5,695 bases of DNA from contig JALSRF010000267.1 in assembly GCA_026984895.1 (NCBI GenBank), positions 1 through 5,695 of the forward strand, given 5' to 3'. The position numbers were made by a program, and so were the translations under genes. The DNA comes from Paracoccaceae bacterium (GTDB taxonomy: Bacteria; Pseudomonadota; Alphaproteobacteria; Rhodobacterales; Rhodobacteraceae). The notes below the pieces were generated by a model, which did not search any database, was not told where the DNA came from, and was given only the letters and a program-made list of their open reading frames with translations. Shown here piece by piece: positions 1 through 4,801 of the stretch. The stretch's first letter is position 1. Each line of letters starts with the position of its first letter.

Positions 1-1
1 A

Positions 2-646
2 TCGCATGTCGAAACCCGCCCGGTCAGAGACGTAAAGGGCCGCCCCGTCAAGGGCTACTGGAACGATTCCGAAGGCCTGGCGGTGGCGCAGGACGGCCGG
101 CTGTTCGTGTCCTTCGAGGGGCAGCACCGGGTGCGTGCCTTTGGCGCGCCCGGCGCCGCGGCGATCAGGATCCCCGCGCATCCCGATTTTGCCGGGATGC
201 AGAACAACGCGTCGCTGGAGGCGCTTGCCATTGACCGTAACGGCACGCTTTACACGCTGCCCGAACGCTCTGGCATGCTCACCCGGCCTTTCCCTGTCTA
301 CCGGTTTCGCGACGGGGCCTGGGAGCAGCCCTTTTCGATCCCGCGCCGCGGTCAGTTCCTGCCCGTTGGCGCCGATTTCGGGCCTGATGGCCGCCTGTAT
401 CTTCTGGAACGCGATTTCAACGGCGTTTTCGGATTTCGCAGCCGCGTGCGCCGCTTTGTCATCTCCGAAACCGCGGCCACGGACGAGGAAACCCTGCTTG
501 AGACCGGCACCGGCGAGCATGACAACCTGGAAGGGATCGCGGTCTGGCGCGACGATCGGGGGCGTCTTCGCATGACGATGATCTCGGACGACAATTTCCG
601 CGCCTTCCAGCGCACCGAGTTCGTGGAATATCAGGCGCCGGAATAG
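2..646 (+). CDS. Esterase-like activity of phytase family protein, 3' part (start outside window)
   Basis: The frame is open from the left edge and ends at TAG 644-646, giving 214 residues of a protein whose N-terminus lies upstream. It reads like the 'esterase-like activity of phytase' beta-propeller family (PF13449 type). Visible family-like signatures are NDSEGLAV near residue 21, a blade with NASLEALAIDRNGTLYTLPE near residue 72, and DNLEGIAVW followed by a MISDDNF segment close to the C-terminus; repeated G-x-L-Y/F strands fit propeller blades. Family members are usually secreted or periplasmic, and the substrate is generally not known; a signal peptide would lie outside the window. The C-terminus looks complete. 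The next gene starts 94 bases downstream on the same strand. Family assignment is by motif recognition only; the catalytic role is an inference and true phytase activity should not be assumed. Confidence 0.8.
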   Translation, partial: SHVETRPVRDVKGRPVKGYWNDSEGLAVAQDGRLFVSFEGQHRVRAFGAPGAAAIRIPAHPDFAGMQNNASLEALAIDRNGTLYTLPERSGMLTRPFPVYRFRDGAWEQPFSIPRRGQFLPVGADFGPDGRLYLLERDFNGVFGFRSRVRRFVISETAATDEETLLETGTGEHDNLEGIAVWRDDRGRLRMTMISDDNFRAFQRTEFVEYQAPE

Positions 647-740
647 CTTGATCTGCGGGGCATTCCCGGCTACGAGGCGGCGTCCCCGGCAGCCAACGGG
701 GGCAGGTCATCCCAACGCCCTGTCAAGACGGACCGACACC

Positions 741-1361
741 ATGCGCAGACTTCTTCCCGGCATTCTTGCCATGGCCGCCATCGTGGTTGCCTCGAACATC
801 CTGGTGCAGTTCCTGTTCGGCCAGTGGCTGACCTGGGGTGCGTTCACCTACCCGTTTGCCTTTCTGGTTACCGATGTGATGAACCGGGTCCATGGTGCCT
901 CGACCGCGCGCAAGGTCGTTCTGGCAGGGTTTGTTGTCGGGGTGGTCTGTTCATTCGTCGGCACCCAGATTGCAGGCGAATCCGGCCCGCTGGTAACCTG
1001 GCGCATTGCCTTGGGTTCGGGCCTGGCGTTCCTGAGTGCGCAGATGCTGGATGTGGCGGTGTTCAACCGGTTTCGCGAAGGGCGCTGGTGGCGCGCGCCG
1101 CTGATCAGCACGCTGGTGGGCTCAAGTGTCGATACGGCGCTGTTCTTCACCATCGCCTTTTCGGCAATGCTGTCCTTCATCGAGCCGGGCAACGATGTCG
1201 GCTGGGCCGGTGAGGTGCTGCCGATGCTGGGTGTCGGTCCGGCGGTTCCGTTGTGGGTGTCTCTGGCCGTTGCCGACTGGACGGTAAAGCTGTCTCTGGC
1301 AATCGTGGCGCTTGTGCCGTTTCGGGTCATCGTGCGCCGTCTTGTGCCACGGGTTGCGTAA
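741..1361 (+). CDS. yhhQ: Queuosine precursor transporter, YhhQ/VUT family
   Basis: This 206-residue, highly hydrophobic protein should be an inner-membrane transporter. It matches the YhhQ (QPTR, vitamin-uptake-like) family, which imports queuosine precursors (preQ0/preQ1) used for wobble-base modification of tRNAs. Diagnostic features are the motif YPFAFLVTDVMNRVHG at residues 37-52, SAQMLDVAVFNRF at 99-111 and STLVGSSVDTALFFTIAF at 123-140. About six membrane segments are visible, roughly residues 7-27, 33-48, 59-78, 88-109, 121-146 and 172-200. Length is close to the E. coli protein (about 220). ATG 741 is preferred over the in-frame ATG 648 because the extra 31 residues are polar, Arg/Pro-rich and unlike a membrane protein start, whereas MRRLLPGILAMAAIVVASN is typical. 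The SD (GACGGA, 728-733) is poor. No preQ1 riboswitch is evident in the 94 bases upstream. The stop lies only six bases before a TTGACA box. Confidence 0.88.
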   Translation: MRRLLPGILAMAAIVVASNILVQFLFGQWLTWGAFTYPFAFLVTDVMNRVHGASTARKVVLAGFVVGVVCSFVGTQIAGESGPLVTWRIALGSGLAFLSAQMLDVAVFNRFREGRWWRAPLISTLVGSSVDTALFFTIAFSAMLSFIEPGNDVGWAGEVLPMLGVGPAVPLWVSLAVADWTVKLSLAIVALVPFRVIVRRLVPRVA

Positions 1362-1367
1362 AATGCT

Positions 1368-1395
1368 TTGACAAACACAAGATTTATGCCAACCT
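1368..1395 (+). promoter_or_regulatory. Candidate sigma-70-type promoter for the mini-ORF unit
   Basis: A perfect TTGACA -35 hexamer sits at 1368-1373. The best -10 candidate is CAACCT at 1390-1395 (16-base spacing), which keeps only the two most important positions (A2 and T6) and is therefore weak; a transcription start near 1402 would follow. The sequence between is the only AT-rich patch in this neighbourhood. GACAA (1370-1374) and TTGTC (1400-1404) form a short inverted repeat around the element that could be an operator or chance. The -35 box is clear; the -10 is uncertain. Confidence 0.5.
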
Positions 1396-1415
1396 GCCCT
1401 TGTCGGTAATCAACG

Positions 1416-1429
1416 AAAGGAGGTGGTCC
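1416..1429 (+). promoter_or_regulatory. Extended Shine-Dalgarno sequence, pairable over 14 nt with 16S rRNA tail
   Basis: AAAGGAGGTGGTCC differs from the exact complement of the conserved bacterial 16S 3' tail (AAAGGAGGTGATCC) at one base, and that change (A to G) still allows a G-U pair. The GGAGG core ends seven bases before GTG 1431, the ideal spacing, so this site decides the start of the mini-ORF. Other genes in the window have weak or no SD, making this site stand out. Confidence 0.75.
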
Positions 1430-1430
1430 A

Positions 1431-1487
1431 GTGTCTAGAGTGATGGTGGAGAATGAGGCCGGAACAGTCGAAAGGACCGCAGCCTGA
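1431..1487 (+). CDS. Mini-ORF of 18 codons (MSRVMVENEAGTVERTAA)
   Basis: A GTG start at 1431 follows an exceptional SD with seven-base spacing and runs to TGA 1485-1487. The peptide has no membrane segment, no run of one amino acid that would suggest a classic amino-acid attenuator, and no family I recognise. The stop codon falls in the loop of hairpin 1480-1503, so a terminating ribosome would keep that hairpin open. Alternative in-frame starts at GTG 1440 and ATG 1443 are too far from the SD. It may be a translated leader whose translation, not its product, matters, or a micropeptide. Translation is well supported by the SD; function is unknown. Confidence 0.5.
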   Translation: MSRVMVENEAGTVERTAA

Positions 1488-1503
1488 GGCAACCCGAAGG
1501 CTG
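1480..1503 (+). other. Hairpin overlapping the mini-ORF stop codon
   Basis: CAGCCT (1480-1485) pairs perfectly with AGGCTG (1498-1503) around a 12-base loop that contains most of the TGA stop. It has no following T-run, so it is not a terminator by itself. It could be an RNA-processing or anti-terminator element, or a stabilising fold of the small transcript. Confidence 0.4.
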
Positions 1504-1517
1504 AAACGCTTTTGATT

Positions 1518-1539
1518 GGGCCCAGGCTCTTACTGGCCC
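1518..1539 (+). other. Hairpin upstream of the terminator
   Basis: GGGCC-C-AG (1518-1525) pairs with CTGGCCC (1533-1539), giving seven pairs with one bulged C and a seven-base loop. It is followed by GTCTCCT rather than a T-run. Bases 1538-1539 are also needed for the possible long-range pairing of 1538-1546 with the SD region, so the two folds would compete. Confidence 0.45.
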
Positions 1540-1558
1540 GTCTCCTGAAGAACTCGAA

Positions 1559-1587
1559 GGGTCGTCGCCTCTAGCGGCGGCCCTTTT
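1559..1587 (+). terminator. Strong intrinsic terminator
   Basis: GGGTCGTCGC (1559-1568) pairs with GCGGCGGCCC (1574-1583) over ten bases (two G-U) around the loop CTCTA. AA at 1557-1558 extends the stem into the T-run TTTT at 1584-1587. This is the clearest terminator in the window and should end both the mini-ORF transcript and any readthrough from yhhQ. Confidence 0.8.
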
Positions 1588-1614
1588 CGACGGCGCAACG
1601 AAACCTGCTATGGT
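1586..1614 (+). promoter_or_regulatory. Candidate arfB promoter giving a leaderless mRNA
   Basis: TTCGAC at 1586-1591 and TATGGT at 1609-1614 are separated by exactly 17 bases. A start six or seven bases after the -10 falls at 1620-1621, that is on or one base before the arfB ATG at 1621. No SD is visible between 1600 and 1620. Leaderless mRNAs are known in alphaproteobacteria. The -35 box overlaps the T-run of the preceding terminator. Confidence 0.5.
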
Positions 1615-1620
1615 CGGGCC

Positions 1621-2043
1621 ATGCTGCGGATCAACGACGACATTGCCCTCAAGGACTGGGAACTGAGCGAACGGTTCGTTCGTGCCTCCGGCCCCGGCGG
1701 GCAGAATGTGAACAAGGTTTCAAGCGCGGTAGAACTGCGCTTCGAAGCCGCCCGAAGCCCAAGCCTTCCCCGGGCGGCGAAGGCCCGGCTGAAACGCCTT
1801 GCCGGGCGACGCTGGACGCGCGACGGGGCGGTTGTCATCCGCTGCGACACGACACGCAGCCAGGCGCGCAACCGCGAATTGGCGCGCGAACGTCTGGCGG
1901 CGCTTGTCGCCCGCGCGCTGGAGCGCCCCCGGCGCCGGATCGCGACCCGCCCCACGCTTGCCTCCAAGCGCCGCCGACTGGAGGCGAAAACCCGGCGCGG
2001 TGCGGTCAAGTCCCTGCGTGGCAAGGTAAGTGGAGAGGACTGA
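1621..2043 (+). CDS. arfB: Alternative ribosome-rescue factor ArfB (YaeJ-type peptidyl-tRNA hydrolase)
   Basis: The 140-residue product equals the length of E. coli ArfB (YaeJ). It contains the release-factor catalytic motif GGQ at residues 26-28 within ASGPGGQNVNKVSSAVELRF, and a strongly basic tail (about 105-138, RPTLASKRRRLEAKTRRG then KSLRGKV). In the family the tail inserts into the empty mRNA channel of ribosomes stalled on nonstop messages, while GGQ hydrolyses the peptidyl-tRNA, freeing the ribosome independently of tmRNA. There is no codon-recognition domain, as expected for ArfB and unlike RF1/RF2. The close relative ICT1 is mitochondrial; PrfH is longer. The start is set by alignment and by a promoter that appears to place transcription start at the ATG. 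recQ follows after 79 bases on the same strand, so co-transcription is possible. Confidence 0.93.
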   Translation: MLRINDDIALKDWELSERFVRASGPGGQNVNKVSSAVELRFEAARSPSLPRAAKARLKRLAGRRWTRDGAVVIRCDTTRSQARNRELARERLAALVARALERPRRRIATRPTLASKRRRLEAKTRRGAVKSLRGKVSGED

Positions 2044-2122
2044 CGGCTTTGTTCTTGTCCATCGAATCGTCCTGTGGGAAGAGTCGGCCCGATCGAGCAG
2101 TTTGAACAACCGGGTCAGGCCC

Positions 2123-4168
2123 ATGCCCAAGGCATCCGAACTTCTGGCGTCCGTTTTCGGGTTCGAACGTTTCCGCCCGGGGCAGGAGGAAATCGTGCGC
2201 ACCGTTGCCGCCGGGCGCAATGTCCTGGCGATCATGCCCACCGGCGGCGGCAAGTCCCTGTGCTTTCAGCTTCCCGCGCTGATGCGCGAAGGGGTGACGG
2301 TGGTGATCTCGCCTCTGATTGCGCTGATGCGCGATCAGGTGCGCGCGCTTCGCGCCGTCGGGGTCGAGGCCGGTGCGCTGACCTCGGGCAACACCAGCGA
2401 AGAGACCGATGCTGTGCACGCGGCGCTGAACGCGGGCCGGCTGAAGCTGCTCTATGTGGCACCCGAGCGCCTCGCCTCGGCAGGCACGCCCGGATTTCTG
2501 CGCCGTATCGGCACCTCGCTGATTGCGGTGGACGAGGCGCATTGTGTCTCGCGATGGGGGCATGACTTTCGCCCCGACTACCTGCGCATCGGCGCGCTTC
2601 GCAAGGCGCTTGACGTGCCGCTTGCCGCCTTCACCGCCACGGCCGACAGCCAGACCCGCCAGGAAATCCTGCTGCGCCTTTTCGACGGGGTCGAGCCGCA
2701 GGTGTTCCTGCAGGGCTTCGACCGGCCGAACATTCACCTGGCGTTCGAGGCGAAGAATGCGCCGCGCCGGCAGATCCTGTCCTTTGCCGATGACAGGCGC
2801 GGGCAGTCGGGCATCGTCTATTGCGCCACCCGGGCCAGGACCGAAACGCTGGCCCGCGCGCTGCGCGAAGCAGGGCATGCCGCCTGCCACTATCATGGCG
2901 GGCAGGAGCCGGACGAACGGCGCGCGGTCGAAACCCGTTTCCAGACCGAGGACGGGTTGATCGTGGTGGCCACGGTGGCCTTCGGCATGGGGGTGGACAA
3001 GCCCGACATCCGCTGGGTCGCCCATGCCGACCTGCCCAAGTCGATCGAAGCCTATTACCAGGAGATCGGCCGCGCCGGGCGCGATGGGGCGCCGGCGGAA
3101 ACGCTGACCCTGTTCGGCGCCGACGACATCAGATTTCGCCGCGCCCAGATCGACGAAAGCCCTGCGCCGGCGGAACGGCGCATGGCCGACCACGGCCGGC
3201 TGAACGCGCTTCTCGGCCTGGCCGAGGCGCAGGTCTGCCGGCGGCAGACGCTTCTGGCCTATTTCGGCGAACAGGCCGCGCCCTGCGGCAATTGCGATCT
3301 GTGCGCCCGTCCGCCCGAGCTGTTCGATGCCACCCAGGCGGTGCAAAAGGCGCTGTCGGCAATCCTGCGCACGGGCGAATCCTTCGGCGTCGGGCATCTG
3401 GTGGACATCCTGCTGGGCAACGAAACCGACAAGGTGCGTGCGCGCAACCATGACAGGCTGCCCACCTTCGGTGTCGGCGGCGAGTTCGATCGCCGTCAGT
3501 GGCAGGCGGTGTTTCGCCAGATGATGGGGTTGGACCTGATCCGGCCCGACCGCGAACGCCACGGGGCGCTGCGGATGATGCCCGCGGCGCGACCGATCCT
3601 GCGGGGCGAGCAGCCGATCACCCTGCGCCGGGATACGGTGAAAGGGGCGCCCGGGCCCAGGCCCGCGCGCATGCTGGTCAGCGAAGAGGACGCACCGCTT
3701 CTGGCGGCGCTGAAGGCCAGGCGGCGCGAACTGGCCGAAGCGGCGCGGGTGCCGGCCTATGTGGTGTTCACCGACCGCACCCTGATCGAGATGGCCGAAC
3801 GGCGCCCGGCGACGCTGGACGACATGGCGCGCGTGCACGGGGTCGGGGCGAAAAAGCTTGAACGCTTCGGCGCGACCTTCCTTGCGGTCATCAACGCCGA
3901 GGCGGCGGTGGACGTTCACCCGGCCCGGCGCCGGATCGCGGGGCGGGATACGGCCGAGGTCTACGACCGGTTGCTGGCGGCCCAGTCCAGGCTTTCGCGT
4001 GGCGCCGATGGCACCGGCAAGCCGATGCAGTGTTCGGCATCGCTGATCGCCCGGGTTGCCGCCTTGGGAAATGCCGCCGACGAAGAGCGCCTGAAACGCC
4101 TGCTGGGCGAGCGGCGCAGCGAAAGGTTCTGTGCCGCGTTTCTGCACGTCCTGAGAGAAACCGGTTAG
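2123..4168 (+). CDS. recQ: ATP-dependent DNA helicase RecQ
   Basis: This 681-residue superfamily 2, 3'-5' helicase acts in recombination and repair, unwinding stalled forks and recombination intermediates. Visible in order: RFRPGQ (17-21 region, the adenine-sensing Q motif), Walker A TGGGKS 40-45, DEAH 137-140 followed by the RecQ aromatic-rich loop CVSRWGHDFRPDY 141-153, TATA 171-174, motif V with AFGMGVDKPDIR 286-297, motif VI YYQEIGRAGRDG 311-322, zinc ligands C372, C388, C391, C394, an RQC winged-helix region about 400-510, and an HRDC domain about 522-592. Residues 605-681 resemble a second, degenerate HRDC. All catalytic motifs are intact. E. coli RecQ is about 609 residues, so the extra length is C-terminal. 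ATG 2123 is chosen over ATG 2030 because family similarity begins at MPKASELLASVFGF; the upstream in-frame stretch overlaps arfB and looks non-coding. The SD is weak. No clear SOS box is seen upstream. Confidence 0.96.
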   Translation: MPKASELLASVFGFERFRPGQEEIVRTVAAGRNVLAIMPTGGGKSLCFQLPALMREGVTVVISPLIALMRDQVRALRAVGVEAGALTSGNTSEETDAVHAALNAGRLKLLYVAPERLASAGTPGFLRRIGTSLIAVDEAHCVSRWGHDFRPDYLRIGALRKALDVPLAAFTATADSQTRQEILLRLFDGVEPQVFLQGFDRPNIHLAFEAKNAPRRQILSFADDRRGQSGIVYCATRARTETLARALREAGHAACHYHGGQEPDERRAVETRFQTEDGLIVVATVAFGMGVDKPDIRWVAHADLPKSIEAYYQEIGRAGRDGAPAETLTLFGADDIRFRRAQIDESPAPAERRMADHGRLNALLGLAEAQVCRRQTLLAYFGEQAAPCGNCDLCARPPELFDATQAVQKALSAILRTGESFGVGHLVDILLGNETDKVRARNHDRLPTFGVGGEFDRRQWQAVFRQMMGLDLIRPDRERHGALRMMPAARPILRGEQPITLRRDTVKGAPGPRPARMLVSEEDAPLLAALKARRRELAEAARVPAYVVFTDRTLIEMAERRPATLDDMARVHGVGAKKLERFGATFLAVINAEAAVDVHPARRRIAGRDTAEVYDRLLAAQSRLSRGADGTGKPMQCSASLIARVAALGNAADEERLKRLLGERRSERFCAAFLHVLRETG

Positions 4169-4169
4169 A

Positions 4170-4208
4170 GGGCCCGTTTTCATCAAGCGTCTTTCGGGGC
4201 CCGTTTTC
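4170..4208 (+). terminator. Probable recQ terminator built from a 12-bp direct repeat
   Basis: GGGCCCGTTTTC occurs at 4170-4181 and again at 4197-4208. Since GGGCCC is self-complementary, 4170-4175 can pair with 4197-4202 (loop 21 bases), followed by GTTTTC, which resembles an intrinsic terminator directly after the recQ stop (4166-4168). The stem is only six pairs and the loop is long, so efficiency is doubtful. Confidence 0.45.
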
Positions 4209-4439
4209 CGTCGTCCCGGATCGGTTGCATCTGCGCGTTCAGGGCGCTTTTTCATGGCGGCGGTGATCGTTTCCTTTGCGGAGATGTCCGGCGCGCCGCG
4301 GGCGGTTGTCTCCTGCCTTGCTGTCGGGGGCGCAGCGGCTGGCGAGCGCCGCGGCCATGCAGGGGGTGTCGCGCGGCGTTTCATGCGCCCGGATGTCGGC
4401 TTGTCCCTTCCAGCGCCCGGATCGGCGCGCCATCGGCGC

Positions 4440-4472
4440 GAGGTCCCCGAGGTCCCCGAGGTCCCCGAGGCC
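4440..4472 (+). repeat. Tandem 9-bp repeat GAGGTCCCC, three copies plus a partial
   Basis: Exact units lie at 4440-4448, 4449-4457 and 4458-4466, followed by GAGGCC at 4467-4472. The unit length is a multiple of three; on the minus strand one frame would read as repeated Pro-Arg-Gly. It looks like a slippage microsatellite in otherwise unassigned DNA. Confidence 0.85.
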
Positions 4473-4646
4473 ACGAAGCCCGCGAGTCCGCGAGGCCCGC
4501 GATCTGTTTGCGCCGCAATGTGCCGGTCTCGGGATCTTCGATCAGGAGCGCCGCAGCACCGCCCCAGGACCTGTCGCGCACGATCGCACCTGTTTGCCCG
4601 GGTCGCGCAAGCGTCCAGGACATGCGCGCGGGCCTGCCTGCGCCGC

Positions 4647-4672
4647 CCATGCACCCGCCCCATGCACCCGCC
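4647..4672 (+). repeat. Tandem 13-bp repeat CCATGCACCCGCC, two copies
   Basis: Two exact units at 4647-4659 and 4660-4672 are followed by a diverged third (TCATGCGCCGCGCC from 4673). The unit is not a multiple of three, so copy-number change would shift any reading frame here, which argues against current coding. Confidence 0.8.
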
Positions 4673-4801
4673 TCATGCGCCGCGCCGGCCCGTCGTGCCG
4701 CAGGCGCATTTCCGGCGTTATGGCAGACGCATTCGCCCGCGCCCGGCCAGCCGCCTGCCCGCTCCCGGGCGGTGCGCCGGCCCGATCGGGTGCATCGGGT
4801 T

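Larger units (their letters stand above)
1402..1588 (+). ncRNA. Candidate short structured transcript carrying an 18-codon mini-ORF
   Basis: Between the yhhQ stop and the arfB start, the sequence has the parts of a self-contained transcript of about 185 nt: a promoter-like element just upstream, a very strong ribosome binding site, a mini-ORF, two hairpins downstream of or overlapping the mini-ORF stop, and an intrinsic terminator. This could be a dual-function small RNA, a translated leader that attenuates readthrough into arfB, or the mRNA of a micropeptide. I do not recognise it as a named RNA family. The ends are inferred from the promoter and terminator, not observed. Confidence 0.42.
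4169..4801. other. Gene-poor gap between recQ and the convergent receiver gene
   Basis: About 630 bases hold no gene I can support. Frames on both strands are open for long stretches only because of high GC, and most give Arg/Pro/Ala-rich noise. Contents I can name: the terminator-like repeat at 4170-4208; a weak GCGC hairpin followed by T5 at 4233-4252; a 9-bp tandem repeat at 4440; a 13-bp tandem repeat at 4647; a short hairpin at 4755-4772 (CTGCCCG/CGGGCGG) without a T-run; a 10-bp palindrome CCCGATCGGG at 4781-4790; and a minus-strand frame at 4381-4623 (80 residues) with a protein-like stretch. This may be decayed coding DNA. Confidence 0.6.

Noticed and set aside
648..740. N-terminal extension of the transporter from ATG 648
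   Set aside because: The added 31 residues are polar and Arg/Pro-rich, lack an SD and do not look like the family; ATG 741 begins a typical hydrophobic N-terminus.
648..740. preQ1 riboswitch or promoter ahead of the queuosine transporter
   Set aside because: No preQ1 aptamer pattern is visible. TTGATC (648) and TACGAG (671) have 17-base spacing but the -10 is poor, and the CCCCG/CGGGG hairpin (684-701) lacks a T-run.
1362..1620. tRNA, tmRNA or SRP RNA in the gap before arfB
   Set aside because: No cloverleaf, CCA end or T-loop pattern, no tmRNA tag sequence and no SRP RNA tetraloop motif could be found.
2051..2065. Alphaproteobacterial SOS box (GTTC-N7-GTTC) upstream of recQ
   Set aside because: Only the first GTTC half (2051-2054) is present; the second half-site reads TCGA, so LexA control is not supported.
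2030..2122. Earlier recQ start at ATG 2030
   Set aside because: It would overlap arfB and add residues unlike RecQ; family similarity begins at ATG 2123.
2006..4663. A very long stop-free minus-strand frame opposite recQ and the gap
   Set aside because: It is the antisense shadow of a GC-rich, strongly biased coding sequence; its composition is Arg/Gly/Ala/Pro-rich with no recognisable motif, and recQ on the other strand is unambiguous.
4440..4672. CRISPR-like array
   Set aside because: The repeats are 9 and 13 bp, directly adjacent with no spacers, and there are no cas genes.
4755..4772. Terminator for the minus-strand receiver gene
   Set aside because: The seven-pair GC hairpin lies about 30 bases past the stop but has no T-run on the minus strand, so it was not called.
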